Of a stretch of 64,000 bases of DNA, positions 11,666-20,867 are shown piece after piece (the first letter of the stretch is position 1; every line of letters starts with the position of its first letter). Where the stretch lies: the NCBI GenBank assembly GCA_003144275.1, contig NJBF01000005.1:60319-124318 (forward strand), in the 5' to 3' direction. Under the pieces are notes generated by a model. It worked only from the letters and a program-made list of their open reading frames with translations. It ran no database searches and was not told where the DNA came from. This stretch comes from Candidatus Heimdallarchaeota archaeon B3_Heim. GTDB taxonomy: Archaea > Asgardarchaeota > Heimdallarchaeia > Hodarchaeales > Hodarchaeaceae. The position numbers were made by a program, and so were the translations under genes.

Positions 11666-12415
11666 ATGCAAAAATTATTGAGAAAAACGATAAATGCGCG
11701 ATCTTCGCGGATACCTAGCGGAGTAATCGGTTTTGACAACCTTGTAAATGGTGGATTTAGAGAACATTCGGTCAACGTGATTATTGCGGATCCTGGGTGT
11801 GGAAAATCCACTTTTTGCTGGCAGTATTGTTCATCTGATCTACACACTCCAGCTCTCTATGTGTCATTAGAGCAAAATATAAACTCGGTATTAAGAGACT
11901 GTAGTGATATCGGATTGAAAAACTTTGGTGAAAAATACAGAGAGGGGAATTTACAATTCCAAGTTGCTTTTAATGTCGACTCAGAATTAACTTCAGGAGA
12001 AATTGGTTTAAGATTTTTTATGAATGAGCTCCCTAAATATCTTGAAGTAATAAAAGAAGCCGCTTCAAAATATTTGGGAGGAATACGTATAGCAATTGAT
12101 CCTTTGACGCCATTACTTCTAGAAATTTCAGACCCTAATCAACAGCGTAACGCAATCAATCGAATTTTTTCTTCTCTTAGAGAGATTGGAACAGCCGTAG
12201 TCACATTAGAAAAAGGGTTTGGAGATGTCTTAGCTAGAATCCCTCTTTTTCTATCCGATTCCATCATAGAACTAGAACATATTGGATTAGGAGGCATCTA
12301 CAATCGAACAATGAGTATTAGAAAATTTAGAGGATCGTCACACTCTGAAACTCCTCAACCTATCAGTTTTCAAAAAGAAAAGGGATTAATCGTTCATGAT
12401 ATCTCCAATAAGTAA
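11666..12415 (+). CDS. KaiC/RadA-like RecA-superfamily ATPase
   Basis: This 249-residue protein is a single-domain KaiC-like ATPase. It shows the KaiC opening pattern SGVIGFDNLVNGGF (residues 18-31), a Walker A motif ADPGCGKST (41-49), the segment YVSLEQ that corresponds to the catalytic Glu region of KaiC, and the Walker B-like RIAIDPLTPLLL. The second Glu of the usual EE pair is Gln here. It starts 10 bases after the GTPase stop and its end meets the start of the roadblock-like gene. A signalling or switch role is likely from context; the actual target is unknown. Confidence 0.82.
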   Translation: MQKLLRKTINARSSRIPSGVIGFDNLVNGGFREHSVNVIIADPGCGKSTFCWQYCSSDLHTPALYVSLEQNINSVLRDCSDIGLKNFGEKYREGNLQFQVAFNVDSELTSGEIGLRFFMNELPKYLEVIKEAASKYLGGIRIAIDPLTPLLLEISDPNQQRNAINRIFSSLREIGTAVVTLEKGFGDVLARIPLFLSDSIIELEHIGLGGIYNRTMSIRKFRGSSHSETPQPISFQKEKGLIVHDISNK

Positions 12416-12416
12416 T

Positions 12417-12845
12417 ATGGATGATCAGGCTTTAAAATTATCCAGAGCAATCTCATCAATCCAAATAGAAGCTGACCATCTTTTTAAATTTCGAGATGTA
12501 AGAGCAACAATTCTTTTTCGCTTAGATGGAAGAGCTTTAACCGCTTTTTATGATCCAAAAACTTCTAGTTCTATTCTAACGGTTATTAAATGGGTTAAAG
12601 ACATTATTTCAAAAACAAAAGAAGAACTCAAACATGGTGCAAGATCTATAAAATATAATAAACAAATAGATCAAAATGAAGCACTTCCAGTTTATTTCTA
12701 CCGTACTGGCAACTCAGGGATTTTAGTTGTGATATTACATTCTAGGGCGAATACTGGATTCATGGAAATAGAGATGAGCAGAACTGCGAAGCGTTTAGGA
12801 ATAATAATAGATAGAAAACAATCAATAGGTGATTTAGAGCAATGA
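12417..12845 (+). CDS. Roadblock/LC7-like protein
   Basis: The 142-residue protein has a middle region resembling the roadblock/LC7 (MglB-like) fold: an early strand with LFRLDGRALTAF, a helix rich in Lys and Ile, and the C-terminal GILVVILHSRANTGFMEIE followed by a helix. This last part matches the pattern of roadblock proteins. Such proteins form dimers that bind small GTPases. The start is ATG 12417, immediately after the KaiC-like stop; an in-frame ATG at 12396 would overlap. The last four bases overlap the FIST gene (ATGA). The fold call is a reading by eye and is moderately sure. Confidence 0.65.
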   Translation: MDDQALKLSRAISSIQIEADHLFKFRDVRATILFRLDGRALTAFYDPKTSSSILTVIKWVKDIISKTKEELKHGARSIKYNKQIDQNEALPVYFYRTGNSGILVVILHSRANTGFMEIEMSRTAKRLGIIIDRKQSIGDLEQ

Positions 12846-14215
12846 AAACTTCCGTTGGACTATGTATAAATCACGATTTAAAATTCGCAACGAAGACAGC
12901 TCTTCAACAAGCTGAAACAGAGTTAAATACAGAACCAACTGGAATTCTTTACTTTACAGGATCCCATCCTGGTGGTAAGAAAGTATATAATCAATCTTTA
13001 AAGATTATCAAGAAAAAATATTCAACTATTCCTTTAGCAGGATGTTCGGGAACTGGAATAGCGAATAGTAAGGATTATGGTCTGAAAGGAGCTGCAATCA
13101 TGCTTTTTTCAGGTATATCGGTCAGTACACATTTAATTAAGCGTTTCCGTCTTAGGACTGGAACCAAAACCAAAGAAATTCTAAAAAAATGTATAAACAT
13201 TGAAAATAAAGAATTAAAACAGAATTCTTCTACAAGTTTCATCTTTTTTCCTCCTGGTCTAGGATTTCCGAAACTTATGGTAAATTTAATGAATCATAGA
13301 CTCGAAGGGTTTAATCCATTTTTTGCCTTAAATAATCGAATCTGGAGGGATGTACCAGCTCTTTCCCGGTTCACAGGAAAAATTGTTAATTTTCTCATGA
13401 ATCTCTTTGGCATTGGAATATCATATTCATCAGCATGGCCCTTATTTCAAGAATTATATCAACGAGGTATTCATTATACCGGTACATTTGGGGTAGATCC
13501 CATTTCAATGAATAAATCTTATCAATTTTACAATTATAAAGCATTTAAAGATTCTATGACATTTATATCACTTAGCTCTCCTGATTTAAGATTCATGAGC
13601 AAAACTGATACTGGAGCAACGATAGATTTCCGGAAACCTTTCTCTCTTGACAGTTATTTGGATGGAGGATTTATTCCGCGGATAGATGGTCAATGGGGAG
13701 CAAAATCTTTACTTAAAATATATGAAATGGAGAATACTCCAGAAATTCTTGAAGAATGTACCCAAAAATATTTCTATTACCACCCCTTTAAGCCTTTATG
13801 TATCTTAGACGATAAGAAGAGTCAAAATTTATATGGACTTTCAATAAACCCAAATCTTAATCATGCTTTAATTACTGCACCGAATCAGGTTGCTAAAAAG
13901 CTATATGTTAATCATAAAGATAAATACCAATCGTATATCTGTAATCAAAGTGCGGTAACAATTGAGAATTTACTAGATGAAAGCTTATCCTCGTTAGTTG
14001 GAAACAATACAAAATTTGGCCTATTCTTTGATTGTGGTAATCGTGCAATGATTGTTGGAGATCGATTTCAACAGTATATGGAACATTATGCCCAGATATT
14101 AGGAAAAATTCCGTATCTTGTCATTATATCTGGAGGGGAGGTTAACTCTCAATCATTCCCCATTGTTAATTTCAGTTTAGTCTCTAGTGTTGCACAACAG
14201 CTTACTCCTGCTTAG
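12842..14215 (+). CDS. FIST-domain sensor protein
   Basis: FIST proteins are small-molecule sensing modules, often tied to signal transduction. The 457 residues contain an N-terminal FIST-like half (PLAGCSGTGI near residues 66-75, then a strand ending in AAIMLFSG) and a C-terminal FIST_C-like half ending in KIPYLVIISGGEVNSQSFP. There is no membrane segment or output domain, so it would act as a stand-alone sensor working with other proteins. It overlaps the roadblock-like gene by four bases and is followed 16 bases later by a transporter. Assignment rests on these motifs and overall size. Confidence 0.75.
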   Translation: MKTSVGLCINHDLKFATKTALQQAETELNTEPTGILYFTGSHPGGKKVYNQSLKIIKKKYSTIPLAGCSGTGIANSKDYGLKGAAIMLFSGISVSTHLIKRFRLRTGTKTKEILKKCINIENKELKQNSSTSFIFFPPGLGFPKLMVNLMNHRLEGFNPFFALNNRIWRDVPALSRFTGKIVNFLMNLFGIGISYSSAWPLFQELYQRGIHYTGTFGVDPISMNKSYQFYNYKAFKDSMTFISLSSPDLRFMSKTDTGATIDFRKPFSLDSYLDGGFIPRIDGQWGAKSLLKIYEMENTPEILEECTQKYFYYHPFKPLCILDDKKSQNLYGLSINPNLNHALITAPNQVAKKLYVNHKDKYQSYICNQSAVTIENLLDESLSSLVGNNTKFGLFFDCGNRAMIVGDRFQQYMEHYAQILGKIPYLVIISGGEVNSQSFPIVNFSLVSSVAQQLTPA

Positions 14216-14231
14216 TCAAGAATTTTTGTTT

Positions 14232-15635
14232 ATGAACAGGAGATTAAACAAATTGTTATATGTTGATACCTTATTGGGTGTAAAATATTATCCGAAAGAA
14301 CTGAAAAACCTCACAATGAGGTTTTTTAGTCTTGAACTCATCATTACAGTAATTTATCTTAGCCATGCATGGATTTCTTTATATTATATCTCAATTCTTG
14401 GATCATACGCACTTTTTGGTAGTATCGTAGCCATTGGTATGTTCTTTGGGATTGTATTAGATCTTCCATTAGGGGTGCTCACTGACAAGTTTGGTCAAAG
14501 AGGGGCCTTTTGTGCGGCTTTAGGATGTTTAACGATTTATTACCTAGGATTAATTTTTGCTACGAATTCGTTTCAGCTATTATGTCTTGAAATATTAGTA
14601 GGGGTATTTTCTGCCCTTCTTTCAGGTTCATTTATTGCATGGTTTCTGAATTCTTGGGAGAATCTCGTGGATAGAAATGAAAAAAGTGAGATACTATTTC
14701 GAAGTACAATGGGCAATGTAAAATTCGTTAAAATGATCGCAGTTTCCTCTTTAACTATTTTGGGAGGAATTTTATTGTACCAAGTGCATCTAGCTCCCCA
14801 ATTGATATTTTTATTACAGGCATTTATTGCATTAGTGGGTTTCATTCTTGGATTCATTATTATGGTGAACTATAACCCTGTAGGGAGGAATATAGGTCTT
14901 CGTTTAACATCTGAGAATAATAAATCCCATCCTTTTTCAAATATTAGAATTTTGGGGAATAATTTACGTATAAAATACCTCGCTGTCTCACCCTATTTTC
15001 TTAGTTTTGGGATCCTTAGTTTTACTTCACTAGCTTTTACAACTATTGTTTTTCCATTAATTATTTATTCCTTATTATCTTCTGATAACGTTGTGAATGG
15101 AGAATATGTCAAAATTGATTTTAGTTCACTCGCTATATTGATTATATCTTTAATTAATTCTATTACAGATTTTATATACGGAATTTCAAGTAGGTTTTCA
15201 GGTAGATTCACATCATTTATTAAATCTCCCCGTCAAGGATTAGTTGCATTTTATACTCTGAATTTCCCTCTAGCTTGGATTTTATTTTTCTTTATTCTCC
15301 TAGTGAATATCAGTTATTATTGGCGACTGATATTTATAATTATTATTTTCTTGAGTCGGCTCATTATCAGTGGGTTGACCTCAGGACTTCATTGGCATTT
15401 ATATTACGATATAACACTATCAGAATATCGAAGCTCTCAAGAATCTTATTTGAATACGTTATCTCTCACAGTCTCTATAATCGGATTTAGCATTCTTGGA
15501 TTAATTTTGGAGAAAATAGGATTTTTAGAAACGTTACTATTTCTTTTCATGCTTAGCGTTATTGGAATCCTCCTTCTGTTTAAAGCAAAGGAACCTGGAT
15601 CAAAAAATTCAACAAACCTAAGGAACTCAAAATAA
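14232..15635 (+). CDS. MFS-like multi-pass transporter
   Basis: This protein of about 467 residues has 10-12 hydrophobic segments. The loop after the second segment reads LGVLTDKFGQRG, which matches MFS motif A. A long polar loop follows the sixth segment, as is usual in this superfamily. The substrate cannot be told. It is the last gene of the GTPase operon, and its frame also allows a start 45 bases upstream inside the FIST gene; ATG 14232 is preferred. It may move a signal or a metabolite sensed by the FIST protein, which is inference. Confidence 0.7.
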   Translation: MNRRLNKLLYVDTLLGVKYYPKELKNLTMRFFSLELIITVIYLSHAWISLYYISILGSYALFGSIVAIGMFFGIVLDLPLGVLTDKFGQRGAFCAALGCLTIYYLGLIFATNSFQLLCLEILVGVFSALLSGSFIAWFLNSWENLVDRNEKSEILFRSTMGNVKFVKMIAVSSLTILGGILLYQVHLAPQLIFLLQAFIALVGFILGFIIMVNYNPVGRNIGLRLTSENNKSHPFSNIRILGNNLRIKYLAVSPYFLSFGILSFTSLAFTTIVFPLIIYSLLSSDNVVNGEYVKIDFSSLAILIISLINSITDFIYGISSRFSGRFTSFIKSPRQGLVAFYTLNFPLAWILFFFILLVNISYYWRLIFIIIIFLSRLIISGLTSGLHWHLYYDITLSEYRSSQESYLNTLSLTVSIIGFSILGLILEKIGFLETLLFLFMLSVIGILLLFKAKEPGSKNSTNLRNSK

Positions 15636-15720
15636 CAATCATGAGGACAACAACTCAATCTATTACTCAAATAATACCTTGCAAAAAGAGAAAAAAGAAG
15701 GAATAGGGATAAGTTTATTT

Positions 15721-17229
15721 CTAGCTAATCCCTAGGAACCCACGTAGAGCAGGATTCATCTCAGCGACCCGTTCTTTGCTAATTAGTTCAAAGTATTGCC
15801 TCATAATACTAACAGAGAGGAGAATTCCCATACCTGAACCGATTGCCCCTAAGAAGTCAGCAAAAGCGGCAAGAACCCCAATGAAAAGGCCACCGATAAC
15901 TGCGATTGTCGGGATATACATTTCAAGACGTCGTTCAACAATTTTTTTGCTTCGTCTCCATCCAGGCATCTGCATACCTGATTGGAGAAATTGACTTGCA
16001 ACATCTCTTGGGCCCATACCCGCTGTCTCCAACCACATCATAGAAAAGACCACTGAAAGGAGAATCAGAATGATAGCGTATATTAAGGCTCGTGTGAGAG
16101 AACTCAATGGATCTGCGAAATTAAAAACACCTTGATCCCCAATTAATGAACGCGGAGGTGTTAAAAAGTACACAAGTCCTCCTATTGGAACATATTGATT
16201 ATTTGCAGCATCCAATCTAAACGTTCCAAGAATTTGTGTCAATAAACTTGTTGAATTTTCACGGCCAGAGCTATTCCAAATCATCTGGGCTATAAAGTAT
16301 ATATCTGCAAATACTGCTGAGGTTAGAATTACCGGGATATTTGAGACGTAGAGTAATTTTATAGGATAGGTAGACCTAATTCCTTTATATTGAGCATAAG
16401 AAATTGGAATTTCTATTCTCATTGATTCAAAATAGATCACAATAACGAAGACGACAAGTGTAGCGATTACTGAGAGGATAGACAAAGAAGGTAAATTTAA
16501 ATTGTGGGCTGGATTGGTGCTATACCTGAAAAACAGGTTTCCAAAAGCAGATAACGGTCCTTCTTCTCCTAACCAGTAAATAAATGCTAGAACAATTCCA
16601 CGTGCAGAAACTATTCCATTTGGCCCTTCCATAATATTATTTGGGGCAAACAATCCTTGGAAGATCTGTAATCCGACTCCTCCAGCAATAAATAACGAAA
16701 TTCCTGAGCCTAACCCCCAGCCTTTTTGTACCATCTCATCTAACAAGATAATAATAATTCCTGCGGCTAATAATTGTGAAATAATCCCGACTTGAGAGCT
16801 TAGAGATAGATCTGTTCCATAAGTTCCACCTATGAGAAAAGCGCCAGCCTCTATGATTGTCATCAAAACGGACATAACTTTCTGAGCGCCAGTATAGAGG
16901 GATCTTTCCTCTGGGTCTCCCATATTGACATTAATTATCTTTGAACCAACCAAGATTTGCATAATTAATCCTGCAGTTACTATAGGCCCTATCCCTAGCT
17001 CAGCAAGTGATCCCTGTGTGGAAGCAGTAATAGTCCTCATAAAAGCAAAAGGATCACCTTGTCCTAAATCCGCACCAATAATCGGTGTAGAAGTCATAAC
17101 AAAATATATTATAAGGGCTGCAAAAGTCCAAATCATTTTTTCATTGAAGTGAACTTCACGAGTAGGTTTTACAACCTCAGGAGTAATTGACATAAAGGGT
17201 CGAACAGCTTGTAGAAATCTGGATGTCAT
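15721..17229 (-). CDS. secY: Preprotein translocase subunit SecY/Sec61 alpha
   Basis: This is the channel-forming subunit of the protein export translocon, about 502 residues with ten membrane helices. Typical parts are the N-terminal FNEKMIWTFAALIIYF, the plug region after the first helix, and the cytoplasmic loop with YAQYKGIRSTYPIKL. I chose ATG 17229 because GAGG lies eight bases upstream; an ATG 27 bases earlier is in frame but adds only nine residues. It is alone here rather than at the end of the ribosomal spc operon. The ribophorin I-like gene lies divergently next to it. Confidence 0.97.
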   Translation of the reverse strand: MTSRFLQAVRPFMSITPEVVKPTREVHFNEKMIWTFAALIIYFVMTSTPIIGADLGQGDPFAFMRTITASTQGSLAELGIGPIVTAGLIMQILVGSKIINVNMGDPEERSLYTGAQKVMSVLMTIIEAGAFLIGGTYGTDLSLSSQVGIISQLLAAGIIIILLDEMVQKGWGLGSGISLFIAGGVGLQIFQGLFAPNNIMEGPNGIVSARGIVLAFIYWLGEEGPLSAFGNLFFRYSTNPAHNLNLPSLSILSVIATLVVFVIVIYFESMRIEIPISYAQYKGIRSTYPIKLLYVSNIPVILTSAVFADIYFIAQMIWNSSGRENSTSLLTQILGTFRLDAANNQYVPIGGLVYFLTPPRSLIGDQGVFNFADPLSSLTRALIYAIILILLSVVFSMMWLETAGMGPRDVASQFLQSGMQMPGWRRSKKIVERRLEMYIPTIAVIGGLFIGVLAAFADFLGAIGSGMGILLSVSIMRQYFELISKERVAEMNPALRGFLGIS

Positions 17230-17761
17230 TAAGAAAACCTCGAAGGTTAAGTCCATCTATCAAGTTCATTCAGGCATAGAATACTATTCTAATGTTATCT
17301 CAGCACAAAAAAACTTGTTTTTAACCTTATGTGGACGGAGATTTATAATTCATTTATTTTTTTTCTATTACCAGATCTATTTAATATCAAGGAATCGCCA
17401 ATTTAATCCTAATTTTTACCTTATACAGTAAATAAGGCATGATATGAGCCAAAAAAACTGGCAAAGTATAGAAGGGAAATACTAAAGAATGAAGGTAATT
17501 TTACATTCCTTAAAGGACCATTTAATATCAATTAATGTTATCGTATAGTGAAAGTTGGCGATGTGTTGTTTTAAAGTCATTTTTATTAGCGAAATTTTGG
17601 AAATTTACTAATTAAACTAAGAACAAAATATTTTACACTCTGAAAAACGAGAACCATTCAGTATTATTCCTTAAACTTAGGGAGTAAAGTTAAAGATTGC
17701 ACAGAAGCTTAATCTAAAGAACCCTAAAGTTGATTGTAAAGATATAACGGAGTTTTTATAA
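17230..17761. other. Long intergenic region between secY and the ribophorin I-like gene
   Basis: These 532 bases separate two divergent genes and hold no convincing reading frame. The sequence is AT-rich and probably contains both promoters, but I cannot fix either TATA box. A small hairpin AGTAT/ATACT lies near 17465-17483. The stretch just before 17762 carries a ribosome binding site (GGAG) nine bases from the ATG. Confidence 0.4.
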
Positions 17762-19825
17762 ATGAAGAAAATCCTAGGAAATGGTTTGCGTTTTTTACTA
17801 CTCGCCATAGTTATTACTTCGACATTCTTGATCGCTAATCCTCAAGTTAACGCTGGTGAGGCGAGTTCGAGCACCGATTCAGTGAACACAAAAAACAGTA
17901 ATTTAAACATCACAGATTTAATGTATTTCGATGTTACTGAATTTACTAACACAAGTCATCTAATTAATGTACATCGAACAATAACTGCAAACCAATATGG
18001 ATATACTTCATCTAGAACAGAGATTCAGATATCAAGCAATAGTTCCACTGAAATCAACGCTTTAAATTATATTCTTCCAACAAGTGAGTATAATAGCTCC
18101 AAGTATTTCAAAATTTACTCACAGAATGATACAGAGACTGAAAACACTGAATATGATGTTCACATCGAAAATCAAACAACAGAAATTGTTATAAAATTCC
18201 CTTCAGTCGGCTCTGATGAAACAGTAACTCTAATTATGGATATAGATCATCCGAACGCAATAACTTATGATCAAAACGATGAACTTGTGGAGTCGGAATA
18301 TCCTTACCATTTCAATTTAAGTTTTTTACCTTTACTTACCATTCCCATTACTTCTTACACTTTAGAATGGATGGTAGGAAAAGACATTAGTATTAATATA
18401 AATAATGAATCATTAAGACCAACAGAAGCAAATTTTACTGGAAATGTTAATCAAGAATTAACTACTCTTCGTTACGAGGAAATTCAAGAATTATCATCAA
18501 TTAATCGGGAAGTTCTAAATCAGTCGGAACATGGTAACTATAATCTTACAGCTCTAGCAAATCGGAGCTTTATTCCTTCTTACCGACCGAATATTGCTCA
18601 GAATTTAACAGAGAATTTGACATTTGACTATTTCCAGGTTGCTGGAACTTTTATGACATTCACTTCTTTGGTGACCACTATTGAAGTATCGGAGTGGGGA
18701 AAAGTGTTCACCACGCAAGAAATACGTCTAAAAAATATAGGATTACAATCTGGACCTGTCCTATCAACCGCACTTGGAGGGGCAACTTTTCCTACTATAT
18801 CATTTAACGTCCCAGATTCTGCGGGGAATATTGGAGTCAAAGATAACTACGGAAATATCACTCCAGTTGTAGATGCAGATCCAGAAACACAGAAAAAAGT
18901 AATTGAGTTTAGACCAAGAATCCAGATAGAACAAGGTGCAGAGTATCAGCTCCTACTCTCGTTCACACAACCATCAACTAAAGTTCTCAACAATCTCGGT
19001 GGGGGAAAAGTACAACTATTGACTGGTCTATCAACGAGCTTCAATTGTACTATTCAAGAGTACCATCTTGAATTACTATTCCCATTTGGATCATCCATAT
19101 CCAGAACAAAAATTATGGACGCAACATTTGAAAGTTCATTGAGAAGTCCCGTTTCTGTTTCCGCTATTCAGAAAAGACAATTCTTAGGTCTATTTAATAG
19201 TAGAGGATATAGATTAAGTTTTGAAGAATTTACCCCGCTTAGTAATAAGCAAATTACAATAGAATATGGAATAAATCCATTGAACCAACTTTATACTCCA
19301 ATCTCTTTTTCATTATTCTTTTTATTAATTGGTCTAGCATACGCTCTTGTTAGAAACCTTTCATTTGGATATAAACCCTCGAAACTCGCACTTGAAGAAA
19401 TACCACTAGATTTGATTAAAAGTTTCGTTAAATCGTATGAAGAGAAGACAGCAATTCGCGAACAAATACTAAGATTAGATCGTAAACGAAAATCAAAAAA
19501 TATTAGTGCCCGAGAATATGAACAGACAAAAATAATTCTCCGAAATCAACAGCAACAGAATGATCGGACAATTGTCTCTGTTTCTCGCAAACTTGCTGAG
19601 GAAAATCCTCGTATACGGTTGTCTATGCGATCAATTGAAGTTGCTGAGGCGAGTAGAGAAGATTACTTGAGTAATATTGAGTCATTAGAGAAGAAGAAAA
19701 CACAAGGTCGGATTGGAAAAGAGGCTTATGCTAAGTTAAAAATCGATTATGATAATAAACTTAGAAAAGCAAACAACGAGATTGATAAAGTTTTAATTGA
19801 GCTAAGGAACTTACTTACGAAATGA
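17762..19825 (+). CDS. Ribophorin I (RPN1/OST1)-like oligosaccharyltransferase subunit
   Basis: This 687-residue protein resembles eukaryotic ribophorin I, an accessory subunit of the N-glycosylation enzyme. It has a signal peptide (residues 1-31), a large extracellular region rich in N-x-S/T sites, one membrane helix near 515-533 and a charged, helical cytoplasmic tail (545-687). The key match is TTIEVSEWGKVFTTQEI near residues 305-321, very like TRTIEVSHWGNI in animal RPN1, followed by similarly placed KDNYGN, FRPR and NLGGG segments matching DEIGN, IRPR and NLGDQ. Ribophorin I homologues are known from Asgard archaea. The long cytoplasmic tail is a difference. It is divergent from secY, so an export-linked role fits. 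Confidence 0.85.
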   Translation: MKKILGNGLRFLLLAIVITSTFLIANPQVNAGEASSSTDSVNTKNSNLNITDLMYFDVTEFTNTSHLINVHRTITANQYGYTSSRTEIQISSNSSTEINALNYILPTSEYNSSKYFKIYSQNDTETENTEYDVHIENQTTEIVIKFPSVGSDETVTLIMDIDHPNAITYDQNDELVESEYPYHFNLSFLPLLTIPITSYTLEWMVGKDISININNESLRPTEANFTGNVNQELTTLRYEEIQELSSINREVLNQSEHGNYNLTALANRSFIPSYRPNIAQNLTENLTFDYFQVAGTFMTFTSLVTTIEVSEWGKVFTTQEIRLKNIGLQSGPVLSTALGGATFPTISFNVPDSAGNIGVKDNYGNITPVVDADPETQKKVIEFRPRIQIEQGAEYQLLLSFTQPSTKVLNNLGGGKVQLLTGLSTSFNCTIQEYHLELLFPFGSSISRTKIMDATFESSLRSPVSVSAIQKRQFLGLFNSRGYRLSFEEFTPLSNKQITIEYGINPLNQLYTPISFSLFFLLIGLAYALVRNLSFGYKPSKLALEEIPLDLIKSFVKSYEEKTAIREQILRLDRKRKSKNISAREYEQTKIILRNQQQQNDRTIVSVSRKLAEENPRIRLSMRSIEVAEASREDYLSNIESLEKKKTQGRIGKEAYAKLKIDYDNKLRKANNEIDKVLIELRNLLTK

Positions 19826-19836
19826 GGTAGGATAAT

Positions 19837-20079
19837 ATTCCCCCAAAGATCGAGATAAATAGGGATCTTTGTATTTTATGCTGGAAGTGCACTAAAAGCT
19901 GTCCAGCAGAAATCCTCATCTCAAATTCAAAGAGGAAAAATGAAGGAAAAGGATTTCTCGAAATTATCTCTCCAGAGAAATGCTTTGAATGCCGTGCTTG
20001 TGAAATCGTCTGTCCTGTAAAAGCCATAAAAATTTTCGCTGATCTAGGGCAATATCACATTCTAATAAAAAAGACCTGA
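19837..20079 (+). CDS. 2[4Fe-4S] ferredoxin-like protein with non-standard start
   Basis: The 80-codon frame encodes a compact bacterial-type ferredoxin with two cluster motifs: CILCWKCTKSCP and CFECRACEIVCP. There is no ATG, GTG or TTG in frame before the first cysteines. A strong ribosome binding site (GAGGTAGG, 19825-19832) lies five bases before an in-frame ATT at 19837, so ATT is the best start. It begins just 11 bases after the ribophorin I-like stop, and so is likely in the same transcript. A sequence error hiding a normal start is possible. It probably carries electrons, partner unknown. Confidence 0.75.
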   Translation: MPPKIEINRDLCILCWKCTKSCPAEILISNSKRKNEGKGFLEIISPEKCFECRACEIVCPVKAIKIFADLGQYHILIKKT

Positions 20080-20097
20080 ATTTTAGAATCATATTGG

Positions 20098-20367
20098 TCA
20101 AAGTGATACAGGCTTTCCGTTTTTTAATATCTCATCTGGAATCTTTTCTTTATTTGTAAACAAGAAATTTCTATCTTCTTCCATATCTCGTAAATCATCA
20201 GGAAGCATGATTGGTATGGTTTTCTTGATAGGATAATATCTGGAACATTTATTACAAGTAATCAGACCTGTTTCAACTTCTTCTTTATCTTTTTCAATAA
20301 TAATGAGCTTAAGTTCTTCGTTCTTGCAGATTGGACAAGCTAGTATATCCATTAAATCCATCTTCAT
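20098..20367 (-). CDS. trm112: Trm112-family methyltransferase activator
   Basis: This small zinc-binding protein (about 89 residues) matches Trm112: LACPICKNEELKL near the N-terminus, then TGLITCNKCSRYYPIKKTIP and IMLPDD. Trm112 binds and stabilises several methyltransferases of tRNA, rRNA and release factor; in humans one partner is METTL5, a homologue of which lies at 7613-8308. I chose ATG 20367, with AAGGAG a short way upstream, over a longer in-frame form that adds 16 residues. The C-terminus carries an extra charged stretch. Confidence 0.88.
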   Translation of the reverse strand: MKMDLMDILACPICKNEELKLIIIEKDKEEVETGLITCNKCSRYYPIKKTIPIMLPDDLRDMEEDRNFLFTNKEKIPDEILKNGKPVSL

Positions 20368-20549
20368 AATAAGTCGTACTCCTTTAGTAAAATAAACATA
20401 ATCAATGGTAATCACTTCAGACGGCTCTTCTTGAGTTCATCGTTGTTAAGACAACTCCTTCGGGGATAACTTCATCATAAGTGAAAGAATTCTCATCTAG
20501 AGAATAAATATACGAGTCTTAAATTCAATTGACGGGAAGAATTATGCTA

Positions 20550-20867
20550 CTAATAAGTTACTGGATAAATGAGTATGAGAAGTACGAAAAGAAGAATCAT
20601 AATTGTAGAAATTATTAGCCACTCACGGAAATGTCGCTTTTGGACTTCCTGCTTTGATAGAGAGAGCAGCTGGGAACGAAAATTCCATGTAAATATCAGA
20701 AGTATCGCCACAAGAAATATTGGCATGAGATTCTGCACAGTTTGATCAAGAATGAAAAAATATAATGAAAGTGAAATGATAAGTAAAATTCCGTAACTAA
20801 TGATTGAAATATCTAACAGTTTAACTGATTTGGGTAGGTTAGACCAGCCTTTAAAATCGGAACTCAT
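20550..20867 (-). CDS. Small membrane protein, three membrane segments
   Basis: I do not recognise this 105-residue protein. It has three hydrophobic segments, near residues 17-40, 47-62 and 84-103, with a basic loop (FRSQLLSLSKQEVQKRHFREW) before the last. The N-terminus is cytoplasm-like and polar. It stands alone between trm112 and the divergent cpgS gene. The regular hydrophobic pattern and ATG start make a real gene likely; function cannot be stated. Confidence 0.55.
   Translation of the reverse strand: MSSDFKGWSNLPKSVKLLDISIISYGILLIISLSLYFFILDQTVQNLMPIFLVAILLIFTWNFRSQLLSLSKQEVQKRHFREWLIISTIMILLFVLLILIYPVTY

Noticed and set aside
17465..17483. Small hairpin AGTAT/ATACT before the ribophorin I-like gene
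   Set aside because: The stem is only five AT-rich pairs and could arise by chance in such sequence.
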